Source: Sinisalibacter lacisalsi (GTDB lineage: Bacteria; Pseudomonadota; Alphaproteobacteria; Rhodobacterales; Rhodobacteraceae). From it: a stretch of 64,000 nt of DNA. Shown piece by piece: positions 47,863 through 58,358 of this stretch. The position numbers were made by a program, and so were the translations under genes. The notes under the pieces were generated by a model. That model had not been told where the DNA came from. It saw nothing but the letters and a program-made list of their open reading frames with translations, and ran no database searches. Positions within the stretch are counted from its first letter, which is position 1; each line of letters starts with the position of its first letter. The stretch spans positions 1 through 64,000 of the forward strand of contig NZ_BMGI01000005.1 of the NCBI RefSeq assembly GCF_014640115.1, read 5' to 3'.

Positions 47863-47925
47863 TTCCTCCCTTCATCCTGGCCAAAATACCTCGGGGGTTG
47901 CAGGGGGCAGCGCCCCCTGCCCCGC
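47863..47925 (-). repeat. Dispersed intergenic repeat, family 1, copy on minus strand
   Basis: On the minus strand a hairpin, GGGGGCGCTGCCCCC, is followed by CCCCCGAGGTATTTTGGCC and a variant end, AGGATGAAG. It lies between the EamA-type gene and ftsW, oriented with the genes. Being downstream of the transporter stop, it could weaken or end read-through into ftsW. Confidence 0.7.
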
Positions 47926-47960
47926 CCGCGCCGCGCCGATCGGCGCGGCGCGGGCCCGGA

Positions 47961-48884
47961 TCAGCCCTGCGGCGTCATCACCTTGCGGGGGCGGTCGCGA
48001 TTCAGCCCGAGCTGGCGTTCGCGCCAGATGATCAGGATGCCGGCGGCAACGATCAGCGCCGCCCCCGCCAGCGTCTCCCGCGCCGGCACCTCGGCGAAGA
48101 TCACGTAACCGATGACGATGGCGAGGAGCATCGAGCCGTAGTCGAAGGGCGCCACCACCGAGGCATGGGCGAAGCGGTAGGCGGAGGTGAGCAACCCCTG
48201 ACCCACCCCGCCCATCAGCCCCGCCGCCACGAGAAACATCGCGTCGCGCCCGCTCGGCAGGACCCAGCCGAAGGGGATGGTGAGCGAGGAGAGCAGCGTC
48301 GAGGTCAGGGTGAAGTAGAACACGATCGTCGCCGCGCGCTCGGTGGCCACCATCTTGCGGATGAAGATCTGTGCCAGCGCCGCGAAGGTGGCCCCCATAA
48401 GCACCAGCACCGCCCCCAGCGCCTGGCGCGCGCCGAGGTCGCCCTCCGACCCGGCGGTGAGCTGCGGCGCGAGCACCACCATCACCCCGGCCATGCCAAG
48501 CGCGACGGCGAACAGCCGGAAGGCGCGCACCTGCTCGCCGAGGAACATCGCGGCGAAGATCACCGTCAGGATCGGCGCGGCGTAGGACAGCGCGGTCACC
48601 TCCGGAAGCGGCAGCAGCGCGAGCCCGGCAAAGCCCAGCCCCATGGCGCTGGTGCCGATCACCCCGCGCCAGAAATGGCTCATCGGGTTGGCGGTCTTCA
48701 GACCGATCCGGAGCTGGCCCTGCCAGGCCAGCCAGGCGAGGATCACCGGGAAGGCGAAGAAGGAGCGAAAGAACACCACCTCGCCCGCCGGCACGCGGCC
48801 GCCGGTGGCCTTGATCAGCGCCTGCATCACCACGAAGGCGCTGACGGCGCCGAGCTTGAGGAGAATGCCGAGCATGGGGTTCAT
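47961..48884 (-). CDS. EamA/DMT-family transporter
   Basis: A 307-residue membrane protein of the drug/metabolite transporter superfamily, with ten hydrophobic segments and an internal two-fold repeat. Family features are VVFFRSFFAFPVILAWLAW, LPLPEVTALSYAAPILTVIF with the following FLGEQV, and the second-half equivalent APFDYGSMLLAIVIGYVIFA. The substrate cannot be read. It lies between murD and ftsW, which are normally adjacent in dcw clusters; repeats flank it on both sides, consistent with insertion. Confidence 0.85.
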   Translation of the reverse strand: MNPMLGILLKLGAVSAFVVMQALIKATGGRVPAGEVVFFRSFFAFPVILAWLAWQGQLRIGLKTANPMSHFWRGVIGTSAMGLGFAGLALLPLPEVTALSYAAPILTVIFAAMFLGEQVRAFRLFAVALGMAGVMVVLAPQLTAGSEGDLGARQALGAVLVLMGATFAALAQIFIRKMVATERAATIVFYFTLTSTLLSSLTIPFGWVLPSGRDAMFLVAAGLMGGVGQGLLTSAYRFAHASVVAPFDYGSMLLAIVIGYVIFAEVPARETLAGAALIVAAGILIIWRERQLGLNRDRPRKVMTPQG

Positions 48885-48950
48885 GGCGGTTTCAGACCAT
48901 GCGGGCGACGCGTTGGCAAGTGGGTTGCACCGGCCAGGACCGGCGCGGCG

Positions 48951-49020
48951 GGAGGGGGGCTCTGCCCCCCTCGCCCTTCGGGCTCACCCCCCAAGGTACT
49001 TGCGCCAGGATGAAGAGGCC
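48951..49020 (+). repeat. Dispersed intergenic repeat, family 1, divergent copy
   Basis: The hairpin GGGGGGCTCTGCCCCCC is followed by an extra small inverted repeat (CCCTTCGGG) and the tail CACCCCCCAAGGTACTTGCG with AGGATGAAG. Its tail resembles the 47863 copy more than the others. The two copies flank the EamA-type gene in inverted orientation. Confidence 0.6.
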
Positions 49021-49031
49021 CCGGGGCGCGG

Positions 49032-50432
49032 TCAGCCGGTCCGGGCGCGCACCAGACGGGTGAAGTCGTCGCCGCGCGCCTCGAAATCGGCGTATTGGTC
49101 GAAGCTGGCGGCGGCGGGGGCGAGCAGCACGGTGTCGCCCGGCTGGGCCTCCTCGGCGGCGCGGGCGACGGCGCGGTCCATGGTTTCGCAGATCTCGTGC
49201 GGCGTGTCGCCCAGTTGCAGCGCGAAATCGCGCGCCGAGTGGCCGATCAGGTAGGCCTTGGACACGCGGGCGAGGTGCGGCGCGAGCGCGGCGATGCCGC
49301 CGTCCTTGCCGAGGCCCCCCGCGATCCAGCGGATGCGCTCGAAGGCCTGCAGGGCGGCGGCGGCGCTGTCGGTGTTGGTGGCCTTGGAATCGTTGACGAA
49401 GCGCACGCCCCCCGCCTCGCCGACGAGTTGCGAGCGGTGCGGCAGCCCCTCGAACGAGGCCAGCGCCGCTTCGACCTGGCGCGGGCTGAGGCCGAGCGCC
49501 CGCACGACGGCGTAGGCGGCGCAGGCGTTCTGGTGGTTGTGGCTGCCGGGCAGCCCCTTCATCGGGCGCAGGTCGATCGACGCCACCTGACGCCCCTTGC
49601 GGTATTCAGCGAGAAAGCCCTTGCGGGCGAAGACCTGCCAGCCCGGCCCGGCGAGCTTGCGATCGACCGAGATACGGATCACCCGGTCGTCGTCCGGGGC
49701 CTCGCTCAACTGGCCCGCGAGATAACGCCCCTCGGGTTCATCCACCCCCACCACCGCGCGGTCGGGCCCGCCCTCGGCGAAGAGCCGGCGCTTGGCGGCG
49801 AAATAGCCGCCCAATCCGCCGTGCCGGTCGAGATGATCGGGCGAGAGGTTGGTGAAAACCGCGATATCGGGGGTGAGCGCGCGGGCAAGGTCGGTCTGAT
49901 AGCTCGACAGTTCCAGCACCACCACCTCGCCCTCGCCCGCCGGCTCGATATCAAGCACGCCACGGCCGATGTTGCCGGCAAGCTGGGCCGGGCGGCCGGC
50001 GGCGCGCAGGATGTGATGGATCAGCGCCGAAGTGGTGGATTTGCCATTCGAGCCGGTCACGGCGACGACCTTGGGCACGGTTTCGAACTCATCCCACTCG
50101 GGGGTGGCAAAGGAGCGGAAGAACAGCCCGATATCGTTGTCGACCGGCACGCCCGCCTCGTAGGCGCGCGCGATGTGGCGGTTCGGCGCCGGGTAGAGAT
50201 GCGGAATGCCGGGCGAGGTGATCAGCGCGGCAAGATCGTCGAAGGCGTCGGCCCGGGCGAGATCGTGCAGCGTAAGCCCCTCGGCTTCGGCCCGCGCCCG
50301 CGCCTCGGCGCTGTCATCCCAGCACAGCGCCCGCGCGCCGCCGGCCTGAAGCGCGCGCGCGGTGGCGAGGCCGGAGCGGCCAAGGCCGAGCACGGCGATA
50401 TTCCTGCCTTCAAAGCCACGCACGGGGATCAT
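49032..50432 (-). CDS. murD: UDP-N-acetylmuramoyl-L-alanine--D-glutamate ligase MurD
   Basis: Adds D-Glu to UDP-MurNAc-L-Ala. The 466-residue protein has [20 protein letters not shown] at the start, the ATP loop [50 protein letters not shown], and [20 protein letters not shown] with GGLGKDGG near the C-terminus, all MurD-specific. The ATG at 50432 follows AGGAGGTG. It lies downstream of mraY, separated by a palindromic repeat. Confidence 0.96.
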   Translation of the reverse strand: MIPVRGFEGRNIAVLGLGRSGLATARALQAGGARALCWDDSAEARARAEAEGLTLHDLARADAFDDLAALITSPGIPHLYPAPNRHIARAYEAGVPVDNDIGLFFRSFATPEWDEFETVPKVVAVTGSNGKSTTSALIHHILRAAGRPAQLAGNIGRGVLDIEPAGEGEVVVLELSSYQTDLARALTPDIAVFTNLSPDHLDRHGGLGGYFAAKRRLFAEGGPDRAVVGVDEPEGRYLAGQLSEAPDDDRVIRISVDRKLAGPGWQVFARKGFLAEYRKGRQVASIDLRPMKGLPGSHNHQNACAAYAVVRALGLSPRQVEAALASFEGLPHRSQLVGEAGGVRFVNDSKATNTDSAAAALQAFERIRWIAGGLGKDGGIAALAPHLARVSKAYLIGHSARDFALQLGDTPHEICETMDRAVARAAEEAQPGDTVLLAPAAASFDQYADFEARGDDFTRLVRARTG

Positions 50433-50524
50433 CGCGCACCTCCTGTCTGGCCGCTGTGGTATCCCGCCCGGCGCGGCTTGGAAAGGCCCCGGCGGCGCAT
50501 CCGTTCCGCGGGCCGGGCGGGGCG

Positions 50525-50591
50525 CGTTTTCCGCTGCGGGAAACGGCACGGAAAACGCAGGTTTTCCGGCGCGAAATCCGCACGGATTTCG
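50525..50591. repeat. Intergenic triple-palindrome repeat, family 2, copy B
   Basis: Three palindromes stand in a row: CGTTTTCC/GGGAAACG (50525-50545), CGGAAAAC/GTTTTCCG (50549-50568) and CGAAATCCG/CGGATTTCG (50572-50591). The third nearly matches that of the copy at 16121-16188. It fills most of the gap between mraY and murD, the widest gap in the upstream half of the dcw cluster. Confidence 0.7.
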
Positions 50592-50598
50592 TCCGCCG

Positions 50599-51687
50599 CT
50601 AGCGCACCTTCAGCGTCGCCAGCCCGATCAGCGCCAGCACCAGCGCGATGATCCAGAACCGGATCACGATCTGCGGCTCGGCCCAGCCGCGTTTCTCGAA
50701 GTGGTGGTGGATCGGCGCCATCAGGAACACCCGCTTGCCGGTGCGCTTGAAGTAGAGCACCTGGATGATCACCGACAGCGCCTCGACCACGAACAGCCCG
50801 CCGACGATGGCCAGCACGATCTCGTGCTTCATCACCACCGCGATCGCGCCGAGCGCGCCGCCGAGGGCGAGCGAGCCGGTATCGCCCATGAACACCGCCG
50901 CCGGCGGCGCGTTGTACCACAGGAACCCGAGCCCGCCGCCGATCAGCCCGGCGGCGAAGACCAGCAGCTCGCCGGTGCCGGGCACGTAGTGCACCTCGAG
51001 ATACTCGGTGAAGTCCACCCGGCCGACGGCGTAGGCGATGATCCCGAGGGTGGCGGCGGCGATCATCACCGGCATGATCGCCAGCCCGTCGAGCCCGTCG
51101 GTGAGGTTGACGGCGTTTGCGGCGCCGACGATCACGATCATGCCGAAGGGCAGGAAGAACCAGCCGAGGTTGATCAGCGTGTCCTTGAACACCGGCAGCG
51201 CGAGGCGGAAGCTGAGATCGTCGGGGTGAAGCGAGGCGGCCAACCAGACCGCGGCGAGCGCGATCAGGCCCTCGAGCAACAGCCGCATCCGGCCCGAGAG
51301 CCCGCCGTAATTGTCGCCCGCCGCGATCTTGCGGTAGTCGTCGGCGAAGCCGATGAGGCCGAAGCTCAGCGTCACCCCGAGCACGATCCAGACGAAGGGA
51401 TTGTCGAGCCGGGCCCAGAGCAGGGTGGAGACGGTGAGCGCGCCGAGGATCAGCACACCGCCCATCGTCGGCGTGCCGGCTTTCGCCTCGAGGTGCCCCG
51501 CCGGGCCGTCGGCTCGGATCGGCTGTCCCTTTTTCTGGCGGCTTTTCAACAGGTTGATGAGCGGCCGGCCGAACAGGAAGCCGAAGATCAGCGCGGTGAA
51601 GAAGGCGGCGCCGGCGCGGAAGGTGATGTAGCGGAACAGGTTGAATACCCCGCCGCCATCGGAAAGCTCGGTCAGCCAATACAACAT
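50599..51687 (-). CDS. mraY: Phospho-N-acetylmuramoyl-pentapeptide transferase MraY
   Basis: Membrane enzyme that joins the MurNAc-pentapeptide phosphate to undecaprenyl phosphate, forming lipid I. The 362-residue protein has about ten helices. Signatures are [10 protein letters not shown] (here [19 protein letters not shown]), GFADDYRK with its Asp pair, [26 protein letters not shown] and [14 protein letters not shown]. The start at 51687 ([12 protein letters not shown]) follows GAGGG; a longer in-frame start adds 19 unlikely residues. Confidence 0.96.
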   Translation of the reverse strand: MLYWLTELSDGGGVFNLFRYITFRAGAAFFTALIFGFLFGRPLINLLKSRQKKGQPIRADGPAGHLEAKAGTPTMGGVLILGALTVSTLLWARLDNPFVWIVLGVTLSFGLIGFADDYRKIAAGDNYGGLSGRMRLLLEGLIALAAVWLAASLHPDDLSFRLALPVFKDTLINLGWFFLPFGMIVIVGAANAVNLTDGLDGLAIMPVMIAAATLGIIAYAVGRVDFTEYLEVHYVPGTGELLVFAAGLIGGGLGFLWYNAPPAAVFMGDTGSLALGGALGAIAVVMKHEIVLAIVGGLFVVEALSVIIQVLYFKRTGKRVFLMAPIHHHFEKRGWAEPQIVIRFWIIALVLALIGLATLKVR

Positions 51688-51703
51688 CTTGTGCGCCCTC
51701 GCG

Positions 51704-53128
51704 TCAGTCCACAGCCGGATGGCCCAGTTTTCGCACCACGTCAACCACGAGCGATACCCGCGAGCCCTTCGAGCCCTTGACCAGCACGACGTCGCCCGCG
51801 TCGATCAGCTTGTGCACGCGCGCGGCCAGATCCTCGGCGGTTTCGCACCAGGTGCCCTGTCGCCCGGCGGGCAGTCGTTCCCACAGCACGCGCATCCTCG
51901 GGCCGACGCAATGCACCACGTCGGCGGCGGCGAGCGCGGGCAGATCGGCCAGCGCCTCGTGCAGCGCGGTTTCCGTGGGGCCGAGTTCCAGCATGTCGCC
52001 CAGAATCGCGATCCGGCGGCCCCGGGCAACGCGGCCGAGCCGGTCGGTCGGGTGGCTCGTCTCCAGCACCTCCAGCGCGGCGGCCATCGAGGTGGGATTG
52101 GCGTTGAAGGCATCGTCGATCAGGGTGAGCGCGAGGCCCTCCACCGGGTCGAGCAGGATCTCCTCGCGGGTGCCCCGCCCGGCGGGCGGCTGCCACAGCC
52201 CGAGCGCGCGGGCGGCGAGGGTGACGTCGGCGCCGAGCGCACCGGCCACGCCCAGTACGGCAAGCGCGTTGGCGGCGAAATGGCGGCCCGGCGTGGCGAG
52301 GCGGAACAGCTGCACCGTGTCGCCGATCGCGGCGCGCGCGATGGTCGCATCGCCGTGCAGGTCAACCGACAGCAGCCGCAGGCTGTTGCCCGGCTCGGTG
52401 CCGAAGCACTCGATCCGCGCGCCCGCCCGTTCGGCGGCGGCACGAAGGATCGGCGTGGTCTCGATATCGCCGTTGATCACCGCGATGCCACCGGGCTCCA
52501 GCCCCTCGAAGATCGACGCCTTCTCGACGGCGATGCCGTCAAGGTTCTCGAAGGCTTCGAGATGGGCGGCGGCAACGGTGGTGACCATTGCCACGTGCGG
52601 CCGGGCAAGGCGCGCGAGCGGGGCGATCTCGCCGGGGCGGTTCATGCCGATCTCGATCACCGCGAAATCGGCGTCGGCGGGCAGCCGCGCCAGGGTGAGC
52701 GGCACGCCCCAGTGGTTGTTGTAGCTGGCTTCGGCGGCGTGCACCCGGCCCTGCCCTTCGAGCACGGCGCGCAGCATCTCCTTGGCCGAGGTCTTGCCGA
52801 CCGAGCCGGTGATCGCCGCCACTTTTGCCCGGCCGCGGGCCCGGCCCGCCGCCCCGAGCCGCTCCAGCGCCCCAAGCACGTCATCGACGACGAGCAGCGG
52901 CGCATCGGCCGCCACGCCCTCGGGCAGATGGCTCACCATCGCCGCCCCGGCGCCGGCCGCGAGCGCCTGCGCCACGAAATCGTGGCCGTCGCGCTGATCC
53001 TTCAGCGCCACGAAGAGATCGCCGGGCGCCAGGCTTCGGCTGTCGATCGAAACGCCGGTAACCTCCCAGTTTCCTTGCGCTTTTCCACCGGTCGCGGCGG
53101 CCGCGTCGGCGGCGGTCCAGAGCGTCAT
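51704..53128 (-). CDS. murF: UDP-N-acetylmuramoyl-tripeptide--D-Ala-D-Ala ligase MurF
   Basis: Adds the D-Ala-D-Ala made by Ddl to the UDP-MurNAc tripeptide. The 474-residue protein has [27 protein letters not shown] near the start, the ATP loop [47 protein letters not shown] and [20 protein letters not shown], all MurF hallmarks. Its ATG overlaps the murE TGA (ATGA). Confidence 0.96.
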   Translation of the reverse strand: MTLWTAADAAAATGGKAQGNWEVTGVSIDSRSLAPGDLFVALKDQRDGHDFVAQALAAGAGAAMVSHLPEGVAADAPLLVVDDVLGALERLGAAGRARGRAKVAAITGSVGKTSAKEMLRAVLEGQGRVHAAEASYNNHWGVPLTLARLPADADFAVIEIGMNRPGEIAPLARLARPHVAMVTTVAAAHLEAFENLDGIAVEKASIFEGLEPGGIAVINGDIETTPILRAAAERAGARIECFGTEPGNSLRLLSVDLHGDATIARAAIGDTVQLFRLATPGRHFAANALAVLGVAGALGADVTLAARALGLWQPPAGRGTREEILLDPVEGLALTLIDDAFNANPTSMAAALEVLETSHPTDRLGRVARGRRIAILGDMLELGPTETALHEALADLPALAAADVVHCVGPRMRVLWERLPAGRQGTWCETAEDLAARVHKLIDAGDVVLVKGSKGSRVSLVVDVVRKLGHPAVD

Positions 53129-54618
53129 GCCAGCCGTCCCTCGAGCGCGGCGACAGCCACGCTCGCCTGTTCGGCATCATCGAAAGGCAGAACGTCGTCG
53201 CCGATCACCTGGCCGGTTTCGTGGCCCTTGCCCGCGATCAGCAGCGCGTCGCCCGCCTCCAGCATGTCGACACCGCGCAGGATCGCCTCGGCCCGGTCGG
53301 CCACCTCGTAAGCGGCTGGGCAGCCTTCCAGAACCATCGCGCGGATCGCGGCGGGGTCTTCCGAGCGGGGGTTGTCGTCGGTCACGATCGCCACGTCGGC
53401 GTGTTGCGCCGCGGCCGCGCCCATCAGCTTGCGCTTGGTGGTGTCGCGGTCGCCGCCGGCGCCGAACACTACCACCAGCTTGCCGAAGACATGCGGGCGC
53501 ATCGCCTGGAGCGCGGTGGCGAGGGCGTCGGGGGTATGGGCATAATCGACGAACACCGCCGCGCCGTTTTCGCGCTTGGCGGCCAGTTGCATCCGGCCGC
53601 GCACGGCGGCGAGGCTTTCGAGGCTGTCGAACACCGCCTGCGGTTCGCAGCCGGACGCGATGCAGAGCCCCGCCGCGAGCATCACGTTGTCGGCCTGGAA
53701 CCCGCCGAGCAGGTTCAGCCGGACCATGTGCGGCTTGTGGCGCCAGTGGAAGCGCAGTTCCTGCCCGGTGGCGCCGAAACGGTGGTTGGTGATGTGCAGG
53801 TCGGCCTCCTTGCCGTGGCCGACGCTGAGCACGCGCTGACCGCGCGCCTCGGCACGCTTGACCAGGTCGCGGCCACGGTCGTCGTCGGTGTTGATCACCG
53901 CCACGCCGTCCTCGGGAAGAACCCGGGTGAACAGCCCCGCCTTGGCCTCGAAATAATCGTCGAGGCTGGCGTGGTAATCGAGGTGGTCCTGGCTGAGGTT
54001 GGTGAAGCCGGCGGCGGTGAGGTGCACGCCGTCGAGCCGCGCCTGCGCCAGCCCGTGCGAGGAAGCCTCCATCGCCGCGTGGGTAACGCCATGCGCGGCC
54101 ATGTCGGCGAGCAGCTCGTGCAGCGTGATCGGCTCGGGCGTGGTGTGGCTCGCCGGCGCGGCATAGGCGCCCTCGACCCCGGTGGTGCCGATATTGGCGG
54201 CCTCGAAGCCGAGCAACTGCCAGATCTGGCGGGTGAAGCTGGCCACCGAGGTTTTGCCGTTGGTGCCGGTCACCGCCAACATCACCCGGGGCTGGCGGCG
54301 GTAGAACAGCGCCGCGGCGCAGGCCAGCGCGGCGCGCGGATCTTCGGTCACCACCAGCGCCACGCCTGGGTTTTCGGCCAGCACGTCTGCCGCCAGCCGT
54401 GCGCCTTCGGGGTCGGTCAGCACCGCCGCCGCGCCCATCCTGAGGGCATACTGGATGAACTCGGCGCCGTGCATCCGGCTGCCCGGCAGGCCGGCGAAGA
54501 GATGGCCCGGGCGGGTCTTGCGACTGTCGACCGAGAGGCCGGTGATCCCGGCATCGCCGCCGCCCTTCGCCGTCAGACCGAGGGCCGAAAGGGTTGTTAC
54601 GGGTTCGGGCTGGGTCAT
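53125..54618 (-). CDS. murE: UDP-MurNAc-tripeptide synthetase MurE (meso-DAP type)
   Basis: Adds the third residue to UDP-MurNAc-L-Ala-D-Glu. The 497-residue protein has DSRKTRPGHLFAGLPGSRMH G, the ATP loop AVTGTNGKTSVASFTRQI, MEASSHGLAQARLDGVHL, FTNLSQDHLDYHASLDDY, FVDYAHTPDALATALQAMR and TDDNPRSEDPAAI. The DNPR motif marks preference for meso-diaminopimelate rather than lysine, as expected for a Gram-negative organism. It lies between ftsI and murF. Confidence 0.96.
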   Translation of the reverse strand: MTQPEPVTTLSALGLTAKGGGDAGITGLSVDSRKTRPGHLFAGLPGSRMHGAEFIQYALRMGAAAVLTDPEGARLAADVLAENPGVALVVTEDPRAALACAAALFYRRQPRVMLAVTGTNGKTSVASFTRQIWQLLGFEAANIGTTGVEGAYAAPASHTTPEPITLHELLADMAAHGVTHAAMEASSHGLAQARLDGVHLTAAGFTNLSQDHLDYHASLDDYFEAKAGLFTRVLPEDGVAVINTDDDRGRDLVKRAEARGQRVLSVGHGKEADLHITNHRFGATGQELRFHWRHKPHMVRLNLLGGFQADNVMLAAGLCIASGCEPQAVFDSLESLAAVRGRMQLAAKRENGAAVFVDYAHTPDALATALQAMRPHVFGKLVVVFGAGGDRDTTKRKLMGAAAAQHADVAIVTDDNPRSEDPAAIRAMVLEGCPAAYEVADRAEAILRGVDMLEAGDALLIAGKGHETGQVIGDDVLPFDDAEQASVAVAALEGRLA

Positions 54619-54627
54619 GCGCTCTCC

Positions 54628-56412
54628 TCAGTTCGAGGTGAGTGTTACACCCGTTGGGGCGAGCGGTTCAATCTCGGGTTTGAGGCCAAGCAGCGGTGCC
54701 ACCCGCCGGATCATCTCGGCCGCGACGGGAACCGCGGTCCAGCCCGCCGTGCGGCGCGGTTCGCGGCCGGAGGTTTCCACCGGCTCGTCGAGGGTGACGA
54801 CCAGCACGTAACGCGGATCATGCGCCGGGAAGACGCTGGCGAAGGTGGCGATCACCTTGTCCTCGTAATAGCCGCCGCCCTTGAGCCTCGGCTTGTCGGC
54901 GGTGCCGGTCTTGCCGCCCACCGCGTAGCCCGGCACGTCGCCGAAGGAGGCGGTCCCCCGGGTGACCACCTGGCGCAGCATCTGGCGCGCGATGGCGGAG
55001 GTTTCCTCCGACACCACCCGCGGCCCGCGCGCCGCCGGCGCGCCGCGCACCAGCGTCGGCGACACCTTGTGGCCGCCGTTCAGCAGCGAGGCGTAGGCGG
55101 TGGCGAGATGCAGCGGCGAGGCCGAAAGCCCGTGGCCGTAGGAGATCGTCATCGTCGAGATCTCCGACCAATTCGGCGGCAGCAGCGGCTTCGACCCCGG
55201 CGCCTCGACCAGTTCGACGGCGGTGGGCTCGGTGAAGCCGAGGCCCGCGAGGAAGGCGCGCTGGCGCTCGGCGCCGATATCCATGGCGATCCGCGCGGTG
55301 CCGATGTTGGAGCTTTTCACGATCACGTCGGTGACCGAAAGCTGGGCGCCGTAATCGCGGAAATCGCGGATCCTGAACTTGCCCCAGGTCAACGGCCCGC
55401 GGGTGTCGATCATCGTCGAGGGGTTGACCTGGCCCATCTCCAGCGCCTGCGCCACGGCGAAGATCTTGAAGGTGGAGCCGAGTTCGTAAAGGCCCTGGAC
55501 CGCGCGGTTGAACAGCGGGCTGTTGGAGGCGTCGCCCTCGGTGAGCGGGCGCGGGCGGTCGTTGGGGTCGAAGTCCGGCAGCGAGGCGAGCGCGACGACC
55601 TCGCCGGTGCGCGCCTCCATCAGCACCGCCGTCGCGCCCTTGGCGTTCATCATCACCATGCCGCCTTCGAGCACCCGCTCGACGGCGGCCTGCACGGTCA
55701 GGTCGATGGTGAGCCGGAGCGGATCGCCGGCCCGGGCCGGATCGCGCAGCCGTTCGTCGAAGGCCTTCTCGATCCCGGCGACACCGATCACCTCGGCCGC
55801 GTCCACGCCCTCGCGCCCGAAACGCGCGCCGCCGAGGATATGGGCGGCGATCGCGCCGTTGGGGTAGAGCCGCATCTCGCGCGGGCCGAACAGCAGCCCC
55901 GGCTCGCCGATGTCGAACACCGCCTGCTTTTGTTCGGGACTGATTTTCTTCTTTATCCACAGGAACTTGCGATCCCCGGCGAACCAGCCGAGCAGGCGCT
56001 CCTCGTCGAGATCGGGGAAGATGCGCACAAGCTCGCGCGCGGCGCGTTCCGGCTCCACCATCATCGGCGGCTGGGCGTAGAGCGCGTGGGTGACGAGGTT
56101 GGTGGCCAGGAGCCGCCCGCGCCGGTCGACGATATCGGCGCGCGCGGCGGCGATCTGGGCGCCGGCGGCCTGGGCGCGCGGCTCGGCCGGTTCGGACGCC
56201 GCGATCGCCCCCATCCGCACGCCGACCACGAGGAAGGCACAGAAAAACAGCCCCGCCAGCACCACCAGCCGCCCCTCGGCGCGCAGCCGGGCGCGATCGC
56301 GGATGTCTTCATGCCGCTTGCGCAGGTTCTCGCGCTCGATCCGGTCGGGGTTTTCGCCCTTGGCGCGGGCATCGAGCACGCGGGCGAGCGGGCGCAGAGG
56401 AACGCGGGTCAT
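54628..56412 (-). CDS. ftsI: Septal peptidoglycan transpeptidase FtsI (PBP3)
   Basis: Class B penicillin-binding protein that cross-links septal peptidoglycan. The 594-residue protein has a cytoplasmic basic segment, one membrane helix ([20 protein letters not shown]), a pedestal domain starting [14 protein letters not shown], and the transpeptidase domain with GSTFKIFA (the SxxK serine, about residue 315), KSSNIG (about 365) and [10 protein letters not shown] (about 500). The ATG at 56412 overlaps the ftsL TGA (ATGA). The extension above it belongs to ftsL in another frame. Confidence 0.95.
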   Translation of the reverse strand: MTRVPLRPLARVLDARAKGENPDRIERENLRKRHEDIRDRARLRAEGRLVVLAGLFFCAFLVVGVRMGAIAASEPAEPRAQAAGAQIAAARADIVDRRGRLLATNLVTHALYAQPPMMVEPERAARELVRIFPDLDEERLLGWFAGDRKFLWIKKKISPEQKQAVFDIGEPGLLFGPREMRLYPNGAIAAHILGGARFGREGVDAAEVIGVAGIEKAFDERLRDPARAGDPLRLTIDLTVQAAVERVLEGGMVMMNAKGATAVLMEARTGEVVALASLPDFDPNDRPRPLTEGDASNSPLFNRAVQGLYELGSTFKIFAVAQALEMGQVNPSTMIDTRGPLTWGKFRIRDFRDYGAQLSVTDVIVKSSNIGTARIAMDIGAERQRAFLAGLGFTEPTAVELVEAPGSKPLLPPNWSEISTMTISYGHGLSASPLHLATAYASLLNGGHKVSPTLVRGAPAARGPRVVSEETSAIARQMLRQVVTRGTASFGDVPGYAVGGKTGTADKPRLKGGGYYEDKVIATFASVFPAHDPRYVLVVTLDEPVETSGREPRRTAGWTAVPVAAEMIRRVAPLLGLKPEIEPLAPTGVTLTSN

Positions 56413-56759
56413 GGCGTGATCTCTCCAACGACGTCCACCGCCCCGGTCACCGGCAGGAGCGGCATCTCCTCCTCCGGGTAGGCGATCTGGTCGACCCGCC
56501 CGAACTGCTCGGGCGCGAGCGGCAGAAGACCGAGGCGGTCGAAATTCAGATCGGCGAGGTCGCGCAACCGGTCGGGCCGGTTGAGATAGGCCCATTCGGC
56601 GCGCAGAACCGCCAGTTCCTCGCGCATCCGGCCGATCTCGTGCTGCAGGGCGCTCACCTCGTTGAGCGCGTCCTGGGTCTTGTAGTTCTCGACATAGGCC
56701 CAGTAGCCAAGCCCGATCACCGCGAGGGTGGACATCACGTAGAGCAGGCTGCGCATCAT
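56409..56759 (-). CDS. ftsL: Cell division protein FtsL-like
   Basis: A small bitopic divisome protein of 116 residues: one N-terminal membrane helix ([20 protein letters not shown]), a short coiled-coil ([20 protein letters not shown]), then [23 protein letters not shown], matching the FtsL pattern. It bridges the FtsB/FtsQ complex to FtsI and FtsW. It is identified by size, topology and its position between rsmH and ftsI, with ATGA overlaps at both ends. Confidence 0.9.
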   Translation of the reverse strand: MMRSLLYVMSTLAVIGLGYWAYVENYKTQDALNEVSALQHEIGRMREELAVLRAEWAYLNRPDRLRDLADLNFDRLGLLPLAPEQFGRVDQIAYPEEEMPLLPVTGAVDVVGEITP

Positions 56760-57769
56760 CTCGCCGCACCTCCGAACACGGGGGCGGGCAGCCCCAGCTT
56801 CATGCGATCCACCGGCGCGAAGGGGGCCTCGGTGCGAGTGGCGACGCGCAACCGGGCGCTGCGGGCGCGCGGGTTTTCGTCCAGTTCGGCCGCGTCGGGG
56901 CCGATGGCCTTTTTCGGCGTGAGGGTGAAGCGCGGCACCTCGGCTTCGAGCGCCGGGGCATGGCGCGATCCGCCGCCGCCGCTGGAGGCGGCCAGTTGCA
57001 GGTAGCGTTTCACCACCCGGTCTTCGAGCGAATGGAAGGTCACCACCGCCAGCCGTCCGCCCGGCTTCAGCGCCCGCTCGGCCGCTTCCAGCCCGGCGGC
57101 GAGCTGTCCGAACTCGTCGTTCACCGCGATGCGGATGGCCTGGAAACTGCGGGTGGCGGGATGGCTCTGGCCCGGCTTGGGGCGCGGCAATTGCCGTTCG
57201 ATCACCTCGACGAGCTGGCCCGTCGTCTCGAACGGGGCCTCGGCGCGGCGGCGCAGGATGGCGCGGGCGATGCGACGCGCCTGCCGCTCCTCGCCGTAAT
57301 GGTAGAGAATATCGGCCAGGGCCTCTTCGGAGGCGGTGTTGACGAGGTCGGCCGCGCTCGGGCCCGACTGGCTCATGCGCATGTCGAGCGGCCCGTCACG
57401 CAGGAAGGAAAACCCCCGCTCGGGCCGGTCGAGCTGCATCGACGACACGCCGAGATCCAGCACCACGCCGTCGACCGGCGCGCCGGCGATGTCATCGAGA
57501 TCGGAGAAGGTGCCCTCGACCAGCCGCAGCCGGTCGCCGTAGGCGTCCGCCCAGCTGCTTGCCATGTCGAGCGCCATCGGATCGCGGTCGATCCCGATCA
57601 CCTGCGCCGCGCCGGCCTCGAGCAGGCCACGGGCATAGCCGCCGGCGCCGAAGGTGCCATCGACCCAGAGCCCCTCGACCGGGGCGACCGCGGCGAGAAG
57701 CGGGCGCAGCAGAACGGGAATGTGGGGCCGGGCGCCGGGTGCGGTATCGCGCGCGGTGGCAGCCATCAT
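56756..57769 (-). CDS. rsmH: 16S rRNA (cytosine-1402-N4)-methyltransferase RsmH
   Basis: Methylates the N4 position of C1402 in 16S rRNA (formerly MraW). The 337-residue protein has [36 protein letters not shown] (SAM-binding), [57 protein letters not shown] and [16 protein letters not shown]. Its ATG overlaps the mraZ stop (ATGA), the usual arrangement at the head of dcw clusters. Confidence 0.96.
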   Translation of the reverse strand: MMAATARDTAPGARPHIPVLLRPLLAAVAPVEGLWVDGTFGAGGYARGLLEAGAAQVIGIDRDPMALDMASSWADAYGDRLRLVEGTFSDLDDIAGAPVDGVVLDLGVSSMQLDRPERGFSFLRDGPLDMRMSQSGPSAADLVNTASEEALADILYHYGEERQARRIARAILRRRAEAPFETTGQLVEVIERQLPRPKPGQSHPATRSFQAIRIAVNDEFGQLAAGLEAAERALKPGGRLAVVTFHSLEDRVVKRYLQLAASSGGGGSRHAPALEAEVPRFTLTPKKAIGPDAAELDENPRARSARLRVATRTEAPFAPVDRMKLGLPAPVFGGAAR

Positions 57770-58272
57770 GCGCCCCCGTCGTCGTCCGGCAGGAGCGTGA
57801 GCGGATCGAAATCCTCGGGCTGGCCTTCAAGCCAGGCCTCGGTGCGCGCGCTCTCCTCGGCGTCGTAGACTTCCGGATCCCAGACCTGGAAGGTGTCGCC
57901 CGTGGCGATGAAATAGGCCTCGCTGCCGATGCCGATCTTCTGGCGCAGCTTGGCCGGCAGCACGAGGCGGCCGGTCTCGTCGACGCTGGTGGGGTGCGAC
58001 TGGCCGTTGAACAGCTTCTCCAGCATCCGCCGCTCCATCGAGCCGCGCTGCATCCGGGCGATCTTGCGATCGACCTCGTCGATCGCCTCCATCGTGTAGC
58101 ATTCGAGGTATTTGCGGCGGTGATCGCCGTAGACGATCACCAGGTTGGGGTTGAGGCCATCGGTCCAGTCCGGGTCGCCGGCTTCGAGCACACGGCGAAA
58201 CAGGGCCGGGATCGACACCCTGCCCTTCGCGTCCACCTTGTGGAGCCCTTCGCCTCTGAAAACCCGTGCCAC
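57766..58272 (-). CDS. mraZ: Transcriptional regulator MraZ
   Basis: AbrB-like regulator that heads the dcw cluster and commonly represses its own operon. The 168-residue protein has two SpoVT/AbrB-type half-domains: [20 protein letters not shown] and [21 protein letters not shown] chose the GTG at 58272 because AGGAG lies upstream (58283-58287 on the plus strand); an ATG at 58344 adds 24 residues unlike the family. The leader upstream contains a hairpin followed by TTTT. MraZ binding boxes could not be picked out reliably. Confidence 0.92.
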   Translation of the reverse strand: MARVFRGEGLHKVDAKGRVSIPALFRRVLEAGDPDWTDGLNPNLVIVYGDHRRKYLECYTMEAIDEVDRKIARMQRGSMERRMLEKLFNGQSHPTSVDETGRLVLPAKLRQKIGIGSEAYFIATGDTFQVWDPEVYDAEESARTEAWLEGQPEDFDPLTLLPDDDGGA

Positions 58273-58318
58273 GTGTCGCGGCTCCTGTCTGCCCTTCGCC
58301 TCGCTACCGCCGGATACG

Positions 58319-58358
58319 AAAACGGCGGATCGAACTGCTGCCACTGTCCGATCCGCCG
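58319..58358 (-). terminator. Terminator-like hairpin in the mraZ leader
   Basis: On the minus strand CGGCGGATCG (58358-58349) and CGATCCGCCG (58332-58323) form a perfect ten-base-pair stem with a 16-base loop, followed by TTTTCG. It is 46 bases or more upstream of the mraZ GTG, inside the likely transcript leader if the promoter is further upstream. It may be an attenuator, or the end of an upstream transcript. Confidence 0.5.

Noticed and set aside
53221-56481. A 1086-codon plus-strand frame across murE and ftsI.
   Set aside because: It spans two genes with complete active-site motifs on the other strand, and it has the composition of an antisense shadow.
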